Shown here: positions 1-5,186 of the stretch, in pieces
How positions within the stretch are numbered: position 1 is the first letter of the stretch
Layout of the letters: each line of letters begins with the position of its first letter
From: Candidatus Tepidiaquacellales bacterium UBA6667
GTDB lineage: Bacteria > Bacteroidota > Ignavibacteria > Tepidaquicellales > Tepidaquicellaceae
Assembly (NCBI GenBank): GCA_002455255.1
Contig: DKKL01000043.1
Span: 49,823-55,021 of the forward strand
Length of the DNA: 5,199 bases
Direction of reading: 5' to 3'
Position numbers and translations under genes: made by a program
Notes under the pieces: model-generated
Told to the model about the DNA's origin: nothing
What the model saw: only the letters and a program-made list of their open reading frames with translations
The model's database searches: none

Positions 1-585
1 CCCAGAGATATGCAAGATACTTTTTTTATTAACGACAATGGTGACGGAAAAAAATATTTATTAAGAACTCACACCACTCCCGGACAGATAAGGGTTTTAG
101 AAATGCATAAACCTCCTGTTAGATTTGTTTTACCCGGTAAATGTTTTCGCAACGAAGATGTTACTGCGAGATCATTAGAGATGTTTCATCAGATAGATGG
201 AATATATGTTGATAAAAATGTTAATTTTGTTGAATTAAAATCAACAATTAATTATTTTGCAAGAGAGTTTTTTGGAGATGAACTGAAGATAAGATGGAGA
301 CCGAGCTATTTTCCTTTTACGGAACCATCTGCGGAAGTTGATGTTGAATGTTATCTTTGTAAGGGGAAGGGTTGTAAAGTATGTAAATATTCAGGTTGGC
401 TCGAAATACTTGGATGTGGTATGGTTCATCCAAACATCTTGAAAAATATGGGTATTGATACTGAGGAATACAGTGGATTTGCATTCGGGATGGGTTTGGA
501 AAGGACATTAATGGTAAAATACGGAATTCCGGATATCAGAATATTTTATGAAAACGATATTAGATTTTTAAATCAATTTAAATAA
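1..585 (+). CDS. pheS: Phenylalanine--tRNA ligase alpha subunit, C-terminal part (5' end outside window)
   Basis: Catalytic alpha chain of the cytoplasmic alpha2-beta2 enzyme that charges tRNA-Phe with phenylalanine. The reading frame is open from base 1, where Pro-Arg-Asp precedes MQDTF, matching the family's HPARDMQDTF stretch. The ATG at 10 is therefore an internal Met and the true start lies upstream. About 194 C-terminal residues of a usual ~340 are present. Counting from that Met, class II motif 2 is at about residues 46-64 (FRNEDVTARSLEMFHQIDG) and motif 3 at about 156-177 (GFAFGMGLERTLMVKYGIPD). Between them lies a C-x2-C-x4-C-x2-C cluster (codons at about 349-384), followed by GWLEILGCGMVHPNIL. 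I associate that cluster with Bacteroidota-like PheS; whether it binds zinc is not shown. The gene ends 19 nt before the isomerase gene, so the two may be cotranscribed. The identification is secure. Confidence 0.97.
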   Translation, partial: PRDMQDTFFINDNGDGKKYLLRTHTTPGQIRVLEMHKPPVRFVLPGKCFRNEDVTARSLEMFHQIDGIYVDKNVNFVELKSTINYFAREFFGDELKIRWRPSYFPFTEPSAEVDVECYLCKGKGCKVCKYSGWLEILGCGMVHPNILKNMGIDTEEYSGFAFGMGLERTLMVKYGIPDIRIFYENDIRFLNQFK

Positions 586-604
586 ATAATTTAAAAAATA
601 AATT

Positions 605-1303
605 ATGAAAACATTATTATTAAATTTGGTTATTACTGTATTTCTGTTTTCGGGTTGTGGTGATAAGAAAAATGAAACTTCAACTCAGACTAACACAGGT
701 ACAAATACAACTAACCAAACAAATACTCAAACAACTTCTAACACAACTACACAAACTCAAACTAAAGATTCAGTTGTCACACAGGACACTGCTAAAAAGG
801 ACGGAACTAAAGTGGAAGAAAAAAATGAAAAAAAATCAAACGGTGATGTCGTTAATATGAAGACTTCAATGGGAGATATCAAAATTAAATTATTTACAGA
901 TAAAGCTCCAATAACCGCAGGCAATTTTAAATCACTCGTTGAAAAAGGATTTTATGACGGAATTATTTTTCACAGAGTTATTGACGGATTTATGATTCAA
1001 GGTGGTGATCCGACAGGAACTGGAAGAGGTGACGGAAAAACTCCGACAATTAAAGATGAATTCGGTGCCGGATTAAAACATGACAAAAAAGGAATACTCT
1101 CAATGGCTAATGCAGGTCCAAATACAGGTTCATCACAGTTTTTTATTACTCTTGATGCAACTCCTTGGCTCGATGGTAAACATGCAATCTTTGGTGAAGT
1201 TATTGAAGGAATGTCTGTTGTTGAAAAAATCGGAAAAACTAAAACAGGTCCAGGAGACAGACCGGTAACTGAAGTTAAAATGACTAAAGTGACTATTGAA
1301 TAA
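605..1303 (+). CDS. Cyclophilin-type peptidyl-prolyl cis-trans isomerase, predicted lipoprotein
   Basis: Catalyses cis-trans isomerisation of prolyl peptide bonds, here probably as a folding helper in the periplasm or on a membrane surface. Residues 1-17 form a hydrophobic signal ending FSG-Cys18, a plausible lipobox (Phe at -3 is less common than Leu). Residues about 23-60 are a Thr/Asn/Gln-rich low-complexity tether and about 61-80 are Lys/Glu-rich. The cyclophilin domain spans about 82-232. Its active-site residues are intact: Arg124 in FHRVIDGFMIQGGD, Phe129 and Gln132, the segment ANAGPNTGSSQFFITL (about 169-183), and Trp188 and His193 in WLDGKHAIFGEV. The Met at 605 is chosen because the signal peptide begins there. 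No Shine-Dalgarno is visible and the leader is A/T-only. The gene sits 19 nt after pheS and ends before a strong terminator. The family is certain, the lipoprotein status likely, and the client proteins unknown. Confidence 0.94.
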   Translation: MKTLLLNLVITVFLFSGCGDKKNETSTQTNTGTNTTNQTNTQTTSNTTTQTQTKDSVVTQDTAKKDGTKVEEKNEKKSNGDVVNMKTSMGDIKIKLFTDKAPITAGNFKSLVEKGFYDGIIFHRVIDGFMIQGGDPTGTGRGDGKTPTIKDEFGAGLKHDKKGILSMANAGPNTGSSQFFITLDATPWLDGKHAIFGEVIEGMSVVEKIGKTKTGPGDRPVTEVKMTKVTIE

Positions 1304-1330
1304 ATTTATTTTTAATTTTTTAGTATATAA

Positions 1331-1362
1331 AAAAAACAGGGCTCAATGCCCTGTTTTTTTTT
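1331..1362 (+). terminator. Rho-independent terminator after the isomerase gene
   Basis: The GC stem CAGGGC (1337-1342) pairs with GCCCTG (1348-1353) around a 5-nt loop. It is extended by A-run/T-run pairing and followed by nine consecutive T (1354-1362). It lies 27 nt after the isomerase stop codon and separates the pheS block from the sigma-factor operon. The symmetric A and T runs could let it work in both directions, but no minus-strand gene is seen to its right that would need it. Confidence 0.92.
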
Positions 1363-1373
1363 ATTCTAAAATT

Positions 1374-1403
1374 TGCGACTTTTCACCTCCCATTTACGTC
1401 TAA
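1374..1403 (+). promoter_or_regulatory. Candidate ECF-sigma-type promoter of the sigma factor operon
   Basis: CGTCTAA (1397-1403) resembles the -10 element used by many ECF sigma factors. It is preceded at a 17-nt spacing by TGCGAC (1374-1379), a partial match to the usual AAC-containing -35 element (compare TGAAAC or GGAACTT). Transcription would begin near 1410, giving a leader of about 30 nt before the ATG at 1442. Because the first gene downstream encodes an ECF sigma factor, autoregulation is the natural inference. The -35 half is only a moderate match. Confidence 0.45.
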
Positions 1404-1410
1404 TAAGTAT

Positions 1411-1434
1411 ATTTCCGGAAATGTAAGCTTACAT
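1411..1434. promoter_or_regulatory. Two abutting perfect palindromes, candidate operator
   Basis: ATTTCCGGAAAT (1411-1422) is a perfect 12-bp palindrome. ATGTAAGCTTACAT (1421-1434) is a perfect 14-bp palindrome. They share the two bases at 1421-1422, and the second ends 7 nt before the sigma factor start codon. They fall at or just after the predicted transcription start. As RNA each could form only a short 4-5 bp stem, so a site for a dimeric DNA-binding protein is more likely than an RNA hairpin. The binding protein is unknown. Confidence 0.5.
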
Positions 1435-1441
1435 CAAATTA

Positions 1442-2026
1442 ATGGTATCTGATTCAAATGAATTTTTTGAATATTTAAAACCTGTTTACTCTGATTGCAT
1501 CAGGTTTTGTAAATATCTGACAAAAGATCTGAATAAATTTAATTATGAAGATATTTTTCAGCAATCTATGCTTGTTGCTTGCGAAAAATTTTACTCACTA
1601 AATGATAAATCAAAATTCAAATCCTGGATATTTACAATAATATTGAGGGAATCTAAAAATTATTACAGAAAAAATTTCTGGAAAAAATTTATTTCAATTG
1701 AAGAAATAACTGACTCTCTAAACCTGGAATATACTCAGGATTCAATTGAAGATATTGATAAAAAAACTTTGTTAATGAGTGCATTGAAAAAACTATCAAA
1801 AAAAGAAAAGGAATCAATCTTGCTGTTTGAACTTGGCGGATTCTCTATTGAAGAGATTAAGGATATTCAAAATGAAAAAAGTATATCCTCTGTTAAATCA
1901 AGATTAAGCAGAAGCAGAAAAAAACTTAAAATCTTTATTAATAAAAACAAACCTGATTTTAATATTAATAACAGGGAGACTCTGGAAAATGAAACAATCA
2001 AAATTTTACAAAGAACAAATGGATGA
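1442..2026 (+). CDS. ECF-type RNA polymerase sigma factor
   Basis: Directs RNA polymerase to a specific promoter set, probably in response to an envelope or stress signal. At 194 residues it has the compact two-domain ECF layout. Region 2 covers about residues 10-80, with YEDIFQQSMLVACEKF (2.1/2.2-like) and FKSWIFTIILRESKNYYRK (2.3/2.4-like). An acidic linker covers about 86-108. Region 4 covers about 110-163, with a helix-turn-helix ending SVKSRLSRSRKKLK that reads the -35 element. A tail of about 30 residues follows, and its coding sequence overlaps the next gene by 38 nt. The ATG at 1442 has no clear Shine-Dalgarno, which is normal for this window. An ECF-like promoter and a double palindrome lie directly upstream, suggesting autoregulation. 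The family is clear; the subgroup and regulon cannot be read from the sequence. Confidence 0.92.
   Translation: MVSDSNEFFEYLKPVYSDCIRFCKYLTKDLNKFNYEDIFQQSMLVACEKFYSLNDKSKFKSWIFTIILRESKNYYRKNFWKKFISIEEITDSLNLEYTQDSIEDIDKKTLLMSALKKLSKKEKESILLFELGGFSIEEIKDIQNEKSISSVKSRLSRSRKKLKIFINKNKPDFNINNRETLENETIKILQRTNG
1973..1978 (+). promoter_or_regulatory. Ribosome binding site for the anti-sigma gene
   Basis: AGGGAG lies inside the sigma factor gene, 10 nt before the ATG at 1989. It is one of very few Shine-Dalgarno-like sites before a start in this window and favours 1989 over the alternative ATG at 2019, which has only A-rich sequence before it. The spacing is slightly long, so the choice is not settled. 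Confidence 0.45.
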
Positions 2027-2924
2027 GGAAAATGTGAATAGTTGTTTTGATGAAATCAGAAATGAAAATTATGACAACTCATTCGAAAATTTTAAAATTA
2101 AAATGAATTACAGAATTAAAAGTTCGTCTAAATTAAATTTATCGGATAAATTTATATATCTGTTAAACCTTAATAAACTAAAACTCACTTGTCTTGTTTT
2201 AATCGCTCTTACTATCGCTGCCTGTAGTTATCCTGTAAAATCTGTTGATACTCTCGGTTATTTAATTTCTTTTAATGCTAAATCTGAAAATGTATCTGAT
2301 ATATCAAAACAAATTGGAAATATGAAAATTCAAAATTCTTATTCTCTGAAAGTTTTCAAATCTTCTGATAACACTGATAAATTTATCAAATTTAATATGA
2401 TGCTCCAAAATGTAAATGAAGAATCTTCAACCCAAATTAAAAATGATATATCCCGGATAAACGGTGTCGAAAATATTGTTCTAACCTCTCTGTCTGAAAC
2501 TAATTCACAACCTGTTTATGCGTATTTGCTTAAAAATTTTATGAACCTAAATGTTAATCCATCTGATAAATCTCCGGAAGTTTTAACTGAAGAAATTAAT
2601 GAAAACCTCAAAAAGGCTGGTATGATAAATACTAATGTTAAAGTTGTTATTGAAAATGGTGTGAGAAGATTAATTTTGGAAAACTCAAGCCCCAATGATA
2701 ATTTTGAAATTAAACTTGGGGATGATAAAACTATGGATGTTTTAAAAATAAAAAGACTTGATTCTAATGATGTAAATCAAGGGTCAATCCTCTCTGAAGA
2801 TGAATTAAGAAAAAAAGTGAAAACTGAAAATCCTAACCTGAATGATGATGATATTAAAATTATAAAAGAAATCGATTCAAATGGAAAAGAAGTATTAAAA
2901 GTAGAAATTTCTAAAGAAGATTAA
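1989..2924 (+). CDS. Putative membrane-anchored anti-sigma factor
   Basis: I recognise no named family. The role is inferred from position and architecture: the gene overlaps an ECF sigma gene and encodes a short polar N-terminus (about 1-62), one membrane segment (about 65-82, LKLTCLVLIALTIAAC) and a long extracytoplasmic part (about 83-311). Lys residues before the segment fit an N-in topology. The N-terminus would bind and hold the sigma factor, while the outer part would sense a signal or a partner. No zinc-binding HxxxCxxC anti-sigma motif is present. The outer part looks like about four helix-strand-turn-strand units, clearest at 195-234 and 267-309. IAAC at 76-79 resembles a lipobox but is too far inside the protein to be a normal signal. 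The start may be 1989 (preceded by AGGGAG) or 2019 (MDEENVN...), which would remove 10 residues. The gene is certainly coding; its function is moderately supported. Confidence 0.68.
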   Translation: MKQSKFYKEQMDEENVNSCFDEIRNENYDNSFENFKIKMNYRIKSSSKLNLSDKFIYLLNLNKLKLTCLVLIALTIAACSYPVKSVDTLGYLISFNAKSENVSDISKQIGNMKIQNSYSLKVFKSSDNTDKFIKFNMMLQNVNEESSTQIKNDISRINGVENIVLTSLSETNSQPVYAYLLKNFMNLNVNPSDKSPEVLTEEINENLKKAGMINTNVKVVIENGVRRLILENSSPNDNFEIKLGDDKTMDVLKIKRLDSNDVNQGSILSEDELRKKVKTENPNLNDDDIKIIKEIDSNGKEVLKVEISKED

Positions 2925-2926
2925 TA

Positions 2927-4336
2927 ATGAAAAAAATAATAATATTAATTTTATTGTTTCCCTGTTTTGTTTTTTCAAACGATGTTAATAAAAACCTTGA
3001 AAATTTTTTGGATGAATGTTACAAACAAAATTTATTTTCAGGTAGTGTTTGTATAATGAAAAATTTCAAACCAATATTTGAAAAATCTTATGGCTCTTCA
3101 AATGTTCAACTTAATAATTTAAATTCATTTGATACTAAATATAACATAGCGTCCATCGGAAAAATGTTCACTCTAATTTTAATCCTTCAATTGATTGAAA
3201 ATGGAGAATTAAATGAAAATGATAACATAGCAAAATATCTTCCGTTGTTCGATAAGGAAAAATTTAAAGATGTTACTGTCAAACATCTTATAACTCACTC
3301 TTCAGGTTTTGGTGATTTCATTAACCCTGAATTCATTCAAAATAAAAATAATTATAATTCATTAAATGATATTTTAAAACTAATCTCTGAAACTAATTTA
3401 AGCTTTCCTCCGGGAACTGAAAAAGAATATTCAAACTCCGGCTACTGTATTTTAGGTGGTATTGTAGAAAGTATTACAGGTAAATCATTTGGTGATGTTA
3501 TTAACGAAAAAATTTTTAAAACTCTTGGAATGAACAACACGGAATACAAAATGCCTTCCGATTATGATCAGCTTAAAGCTATTGGATACATTCAGGGAAT
3601 TAAGGGAAATCTGAATCCAACCGGCAATATGCTTATTGGTTCAACCCCCGCAGGTGGTGTTTATTCAACTATCAATGATATGTTAAAGTTTGATTTCTCA
3701 TTGTTCAATGATAATAAATTATTAACGGACAATTCTAAACTGTTACTATTTTCTGAATTTAAAGATGTTAAATATAATTCTTTTAGTGATATGATTAACG
3801 ATCCCGGTTTCGGCTCAATGATTGCCGGTGGTGCACCAGGTTTTAACTCTCTTTATTTACTTCTGCCGTCTAAAGGATACACAGGTTTTATTTTTTCAAA
3901 TTTTGATAATGGTGCCGAAAGAGTTGAAAAAGGTATTGTTGATATATTAAACGGTAAAACTCCTGAAATTCCAAAACCTATGTTGGGAATTTATTTATTT
4001 AAAAAACTGAATGAACTTGGAAGTGAATATTTCATTAATAATATAAGTGCAATTGTTAATGAGGCAAGTGTTCAGTTTGAACATGATGGTGTGTTAAATA
4101 ATATCGGTTACCAGTTTTTAAATAACGGATTTATAAATGAAGCAATTGCGATTTTTAAGTATAATGTTGAAATTTTTCCAAACATCTCAAATTGTTACGA
4201 TAGTCTCGCTGAAGCTTACCTTGAATCCGGAGATAAAACTAAGGCAATTGAATTTTATGAACTTGCGTTGAAGTTAGACCCGGACAATAAAAGAATAACT
4301 GATACTCTTAAAAAGTTAAATAATCTGTCCCGCTGA
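2927..4336 (+). CDS. Exported serine hydrolase (class C beta-lactamase / PBP-like fold) with C-terminal TPR repeats
   Basis: This family includes D-Ala-D-Ala peptidases, esterases and class C beta-lactamases that act outside the cytoplasm. Residues 1-17 are a signal peptide with likely cleavage after FVFS. The catalytic domain covers about 20-345. It has S76-I-G-K79 (the SxxK nucleophile and base), LITHSSG (about 121-127), Y168-S-N170 (YxN) and AGGVYST (about 242-248). At the third motif, where the family usually has His-x-Gly or Lys-Thr-Gly before GGxPG, this protein has I299-A-G301 followed by GAPGFNS. The basic residue is therefore missing, which may mean altered or lost activity. Residues about 388-454 form two TPR units with a typical end (NCYDSLAEAYLESGDKTKAI), a combination seen in Bacteroidota-type serine hydrolases. 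The gene starts 2 nt after the anti-sigma stop, so it is very probably the last gene of the sigma operon. Its substrate is unknown. Confidence 0.9.
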   Translation: MKKIIILILLFPCFVFSNDVNKNLENFLDECYKQNLFSGSVCIMKNFKPIFEKSYGSSNVQLNNLNSFDTKYNIASIGKMFTLILILQLIENGELNENDNIAKYLPLFDKEKFKDVTVKHLITHSSGFGDFINPEFIQNKNNYNSLNDILKLISETNLSFPPGTEKEYSNSGYCILGGIVESITGKSFGDVINEKIFKTLGMNNTEYKMPSDYDQLKAIGYIQGIKGNLNPTGNMLIGSTPAGGVYSTINDMLKFDFSLFNDNKLLTDNSKLLLFSEFKDVKYNSFSDMINDPGFGSMIAGGAPGFNSLYLLLPSKGYTGFIFSNFDNGAERVEKGIVDILNGKTPEIPKPMLGIYLFKKLNELGSEYFINNISAIVNEASVQFEHDGVLNNIGYQFLNNGFINEAIAIFKYNVEIFPNISNCYDSLAEAYLESGDKTKAIEFYELALKLDPDNKRITDTLKKLNNLSR

Positions 4337-4362
4337 TTTACAACGGGACAGTTGAAATTTTT
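4325..4362 (+). terminator. Terminator at the end of the sigma-factor operon
   Basis: CTGTCCCG (4325-4332) pairs perfectly with CGGGACAG (4344-4351) around an 11-nt loop, followed by TTGAAA and five T (4358-4362). The left arm is coding: it supplies the last residues (Leu-Ser-Arg) of the hydrolase, and the stop codon lies in the loop. The hairpin also lies just past the stop of the convergent DinB-family gene. On the minus strand it is followed by a T-rich but interrupted stretch, so it may serve both genes. Confidence 0.75.
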
Positions 4363-4861
4363 ACATATTATTTTCATCTGCTGAAGGACCATATATGGAT
4401 GGTAAAGGAACATTTAACGTTCTCAAATAAACAGTTAATTGTCCTCTGTGATGATATAAATGGTTTAAGCAAAAACCTCTCATCGCCTGAATTTTTGGCA
4501 TAGCTAAATAGACAGTTTCCCCGTTTCTCAGTGTCCATGTTTTCATAAAATTTTCATCAGAAATATTTTGAATTGATGTTCTTGCTTTTCCGACACAGTC
4601 ATCATAATATTTTAACAGGTCTTCAGTAGTTCCTTCTTCTTTTGGAACGTAAGGCGTTATTGCAAAATCATATGTGTCGTTATCCAAGGTATCGGAAATC
4701 CAACCGACGATTTCAGCAACGTGAAACGAAAGTTGTCCCAATGACATAGATTTTTCGTGTGGTTTCCAGCTCCATTTATCCATTGGAACTCTTTCTAATA
4801 ATCTTCTTGTTGATGCGGCTTCATTTTCAAACTCCGCTAAGAATGACTGATTGATTGACAT
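4361..4861 (-). CDS. DinB-family protein (putative metal-binding four-helix bundle)
   Basis: DinB/YfiT-like proteins are small four-helix-bundle proteins that usually bind a divalent metal through three histidines. Several members are thiol-dependent transferases, but most have no known reaction. The three ligands are present: His47 in LGQLSFHVAEI, and His134 with His138 in NHLYHHRGQLTVYLR. The C-terminal PSIYGPSADE is also typical of the family. I place the start at 4861 (MSINQSFLAEFE), giving 166 residues. The longer frame to 4903 would add 14 hydrophobic residues that do not resemble the family and would come from A/T-rich leader sequence. No Shine-Dalgarno is visible. The protein has no signal peptide and is probably cytoplasmic. 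The gene is convergent with the sigma operon and, on its own strand, lies downstream of a terminator, so it is probably transcribed alone. The family is confident; the substrate is unknown. Confidence 0.88.
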   Translation of the reverse strand: MSINQSFLAEFENEAASTRRLLERVPMDKWSWKPHEKSMSLGQLSFHVAEIVGWISDTLDNDTYDFAITPYVPKEEGTTEDLLKYYDDCVGKARTSIQNISDENFMKTWTLRNGETVYLAMPKIQAMRGFCLNHLYHHRGQLTVYLRTLNVPLPSIYGPSADENNM

Positions 4862-4934
4862 AAAATTTATATTTAATTTGAAAATACAAATTAAACCAAA
4901 CACTATAATTATTTAAGGTAAAAATTTTCCCCAT

Positions 4935-4968
4935 AAAAAAAACCGCTCCTCTCACAAAGCGGCTTTTT
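4935..4968 (-). terminator. Rho-independent terminator downstream of the tRNA-like gene
   Basis: Read on the minus strand, GCCGCT pairs with AGCGGT around a 10-nt loop, the outermost pair being G-U. The stem is extended by A/T pairing and followed by eight T. On the plus strand the G-U pair becomes an A-C mismatch and the T run is only five, so the signal points leftward. It lies about 40 nt after the 3' end of the tRNA-like element and about 75 nt before the DinB-family start, separating the two. Confidence 0.8.
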
Positions 4969-5006
4969 CTGTTAATGCACTTAAATATGGAACCTCAAAC
5001 CTCAGC

Positions 5007-5147
5007 TGTAGGGGAAGGATTCGAACCTTCAAGGGGCGGTTAGCCCTGCAAATACGAGAATTCTCATTCTCAGCAAAATTCAGAATTTCTCCCGAACTCC
5101 CCACCCTCGAGACCGGAGGGTATGTCTGCCTGTTTCACCACCCTACA
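5007..5147 (-). tRNA. tRNA-like element with Leu-type body, 73-nt variable region and no assignable anticodon
   Basis: Minus-strand folding gives the following. Acceptor stem TGTAGGG / CCCTACA (5147-5141 with 5013-5007), extendable by one C-G pair at 5148/5006. T8 and G9, then a short D stem GTG / CAT with A14 and the invariant GG in a D loop like tRNA-Leu (GTGAAACAGGCAGACAT). A 5-bp anticodon-type stem CCCTC / GAGGG (5120-5116 with 5108-5104). A T arm GAAGG-TTCGAAT-CCTTC (5030-5014) matching consensus. Two things are abnormal: the 7-nt anticodon loop CGGTCTC has no U at position 33, and the variable region (5103-5031) is 73 nt instead of about 11-20. That region has a possible basal GGGG / CCCC stem and an internal hairpin. 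U1-A72 and G73 are unusual for tRNA-Leu, and CCA is not encoded. It could be an aberrant or split-type tRNA, a pseudogene with an insertion, or a tRNA-shaped regulatory RNA. A terminator follows it. Confidence 0.6.
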
Positions 5148-5162
5148 GTATATTTAAGAACG

Positions 5163-5186
5163 AATTACTTAATCAATTAAGTTATT
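5163..5186. repeat. Inverted repeat upstream of the tRNA-like element
   Basis: ACTTAAT (5167-5173) and ATTAAGT (5176-5182) are perfect inverted copies around CA. After one mismatch, three more pairs extend the arms (5163-5165 with 5184-5186). It sits 15-40 nt upstream of the 5' end of the tRNA-like element, in its presumed promoter region, and might be an operator. The stretch is almost all A/T, where such symmetry arises easily. Confidence 0.35.

Noticed and set aside
317..508. Minus-strand open frame of 63 codons within pheS
   Set aside because: It lies wholly inside conserved PheS coding sequence and has no recognisable protein features.
657..860. Alternative-frame open frame of 67 codons in the isomerase gene
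   Set aside because: It is produced by the low-complexity A/C-rich linker read in another frame; the isomerase frame is clearly the coding one.
1080..1268. Alternative-frame open frame of 62 codons in the cyclophilin domain
   Set aside because: It overlaps conserved active-site coding sequence and has no supporting features.
1372..1415. Bacteroidota housekeeping promoter (TTTG ... TAnnTTTG) upstream of the sigma gene
   Set aside because: TTTG at 1372-1375 and TATATTTC at 1408-1415 are 32 nt apart, too far compared with the expected 19-21.
2214..2225. Lipobox-like IAAC in the anti-sigma candidate, suggesting a lipoprotein
   Set aside because: It lies at residues 76-79 after a long polar N-terminus, which does not fit a cleavable lipoprotein signal. 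A membrane-spanning segment explains it better.
4904..4909. Perfect plus-strand TATAAT
   Set aside because: The best -35-like sequence (TTGAAA) is 20 nt away and no plus-strand gene follows, so it is probably chance in AT-rich DNA.
5029..5067. A 12-codon minus-strand reading frame (ATG ... TGA, MRILVFAGLTAP) inside the tRNA-like element, suggesting a miniature tmRNA
   Set aside because: The element is far shorter than a tmRNA, has a normal tRNA-Leu-type D arm that tmRNA lacks, and the peptide does not end in the usual Ala-Ala type tag. The stop codon also runs into the T stem.
5109..5115. Reading the anticodon as CTC (Glu) or GTC (Asp)
   Set aside because: CTC would give U33 and a purine at 37 but breaks two of the five stem pairs. 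GTC keeps the stem but lacks U33. Neither suits a Leu-type body, so no amino acid is assigned.
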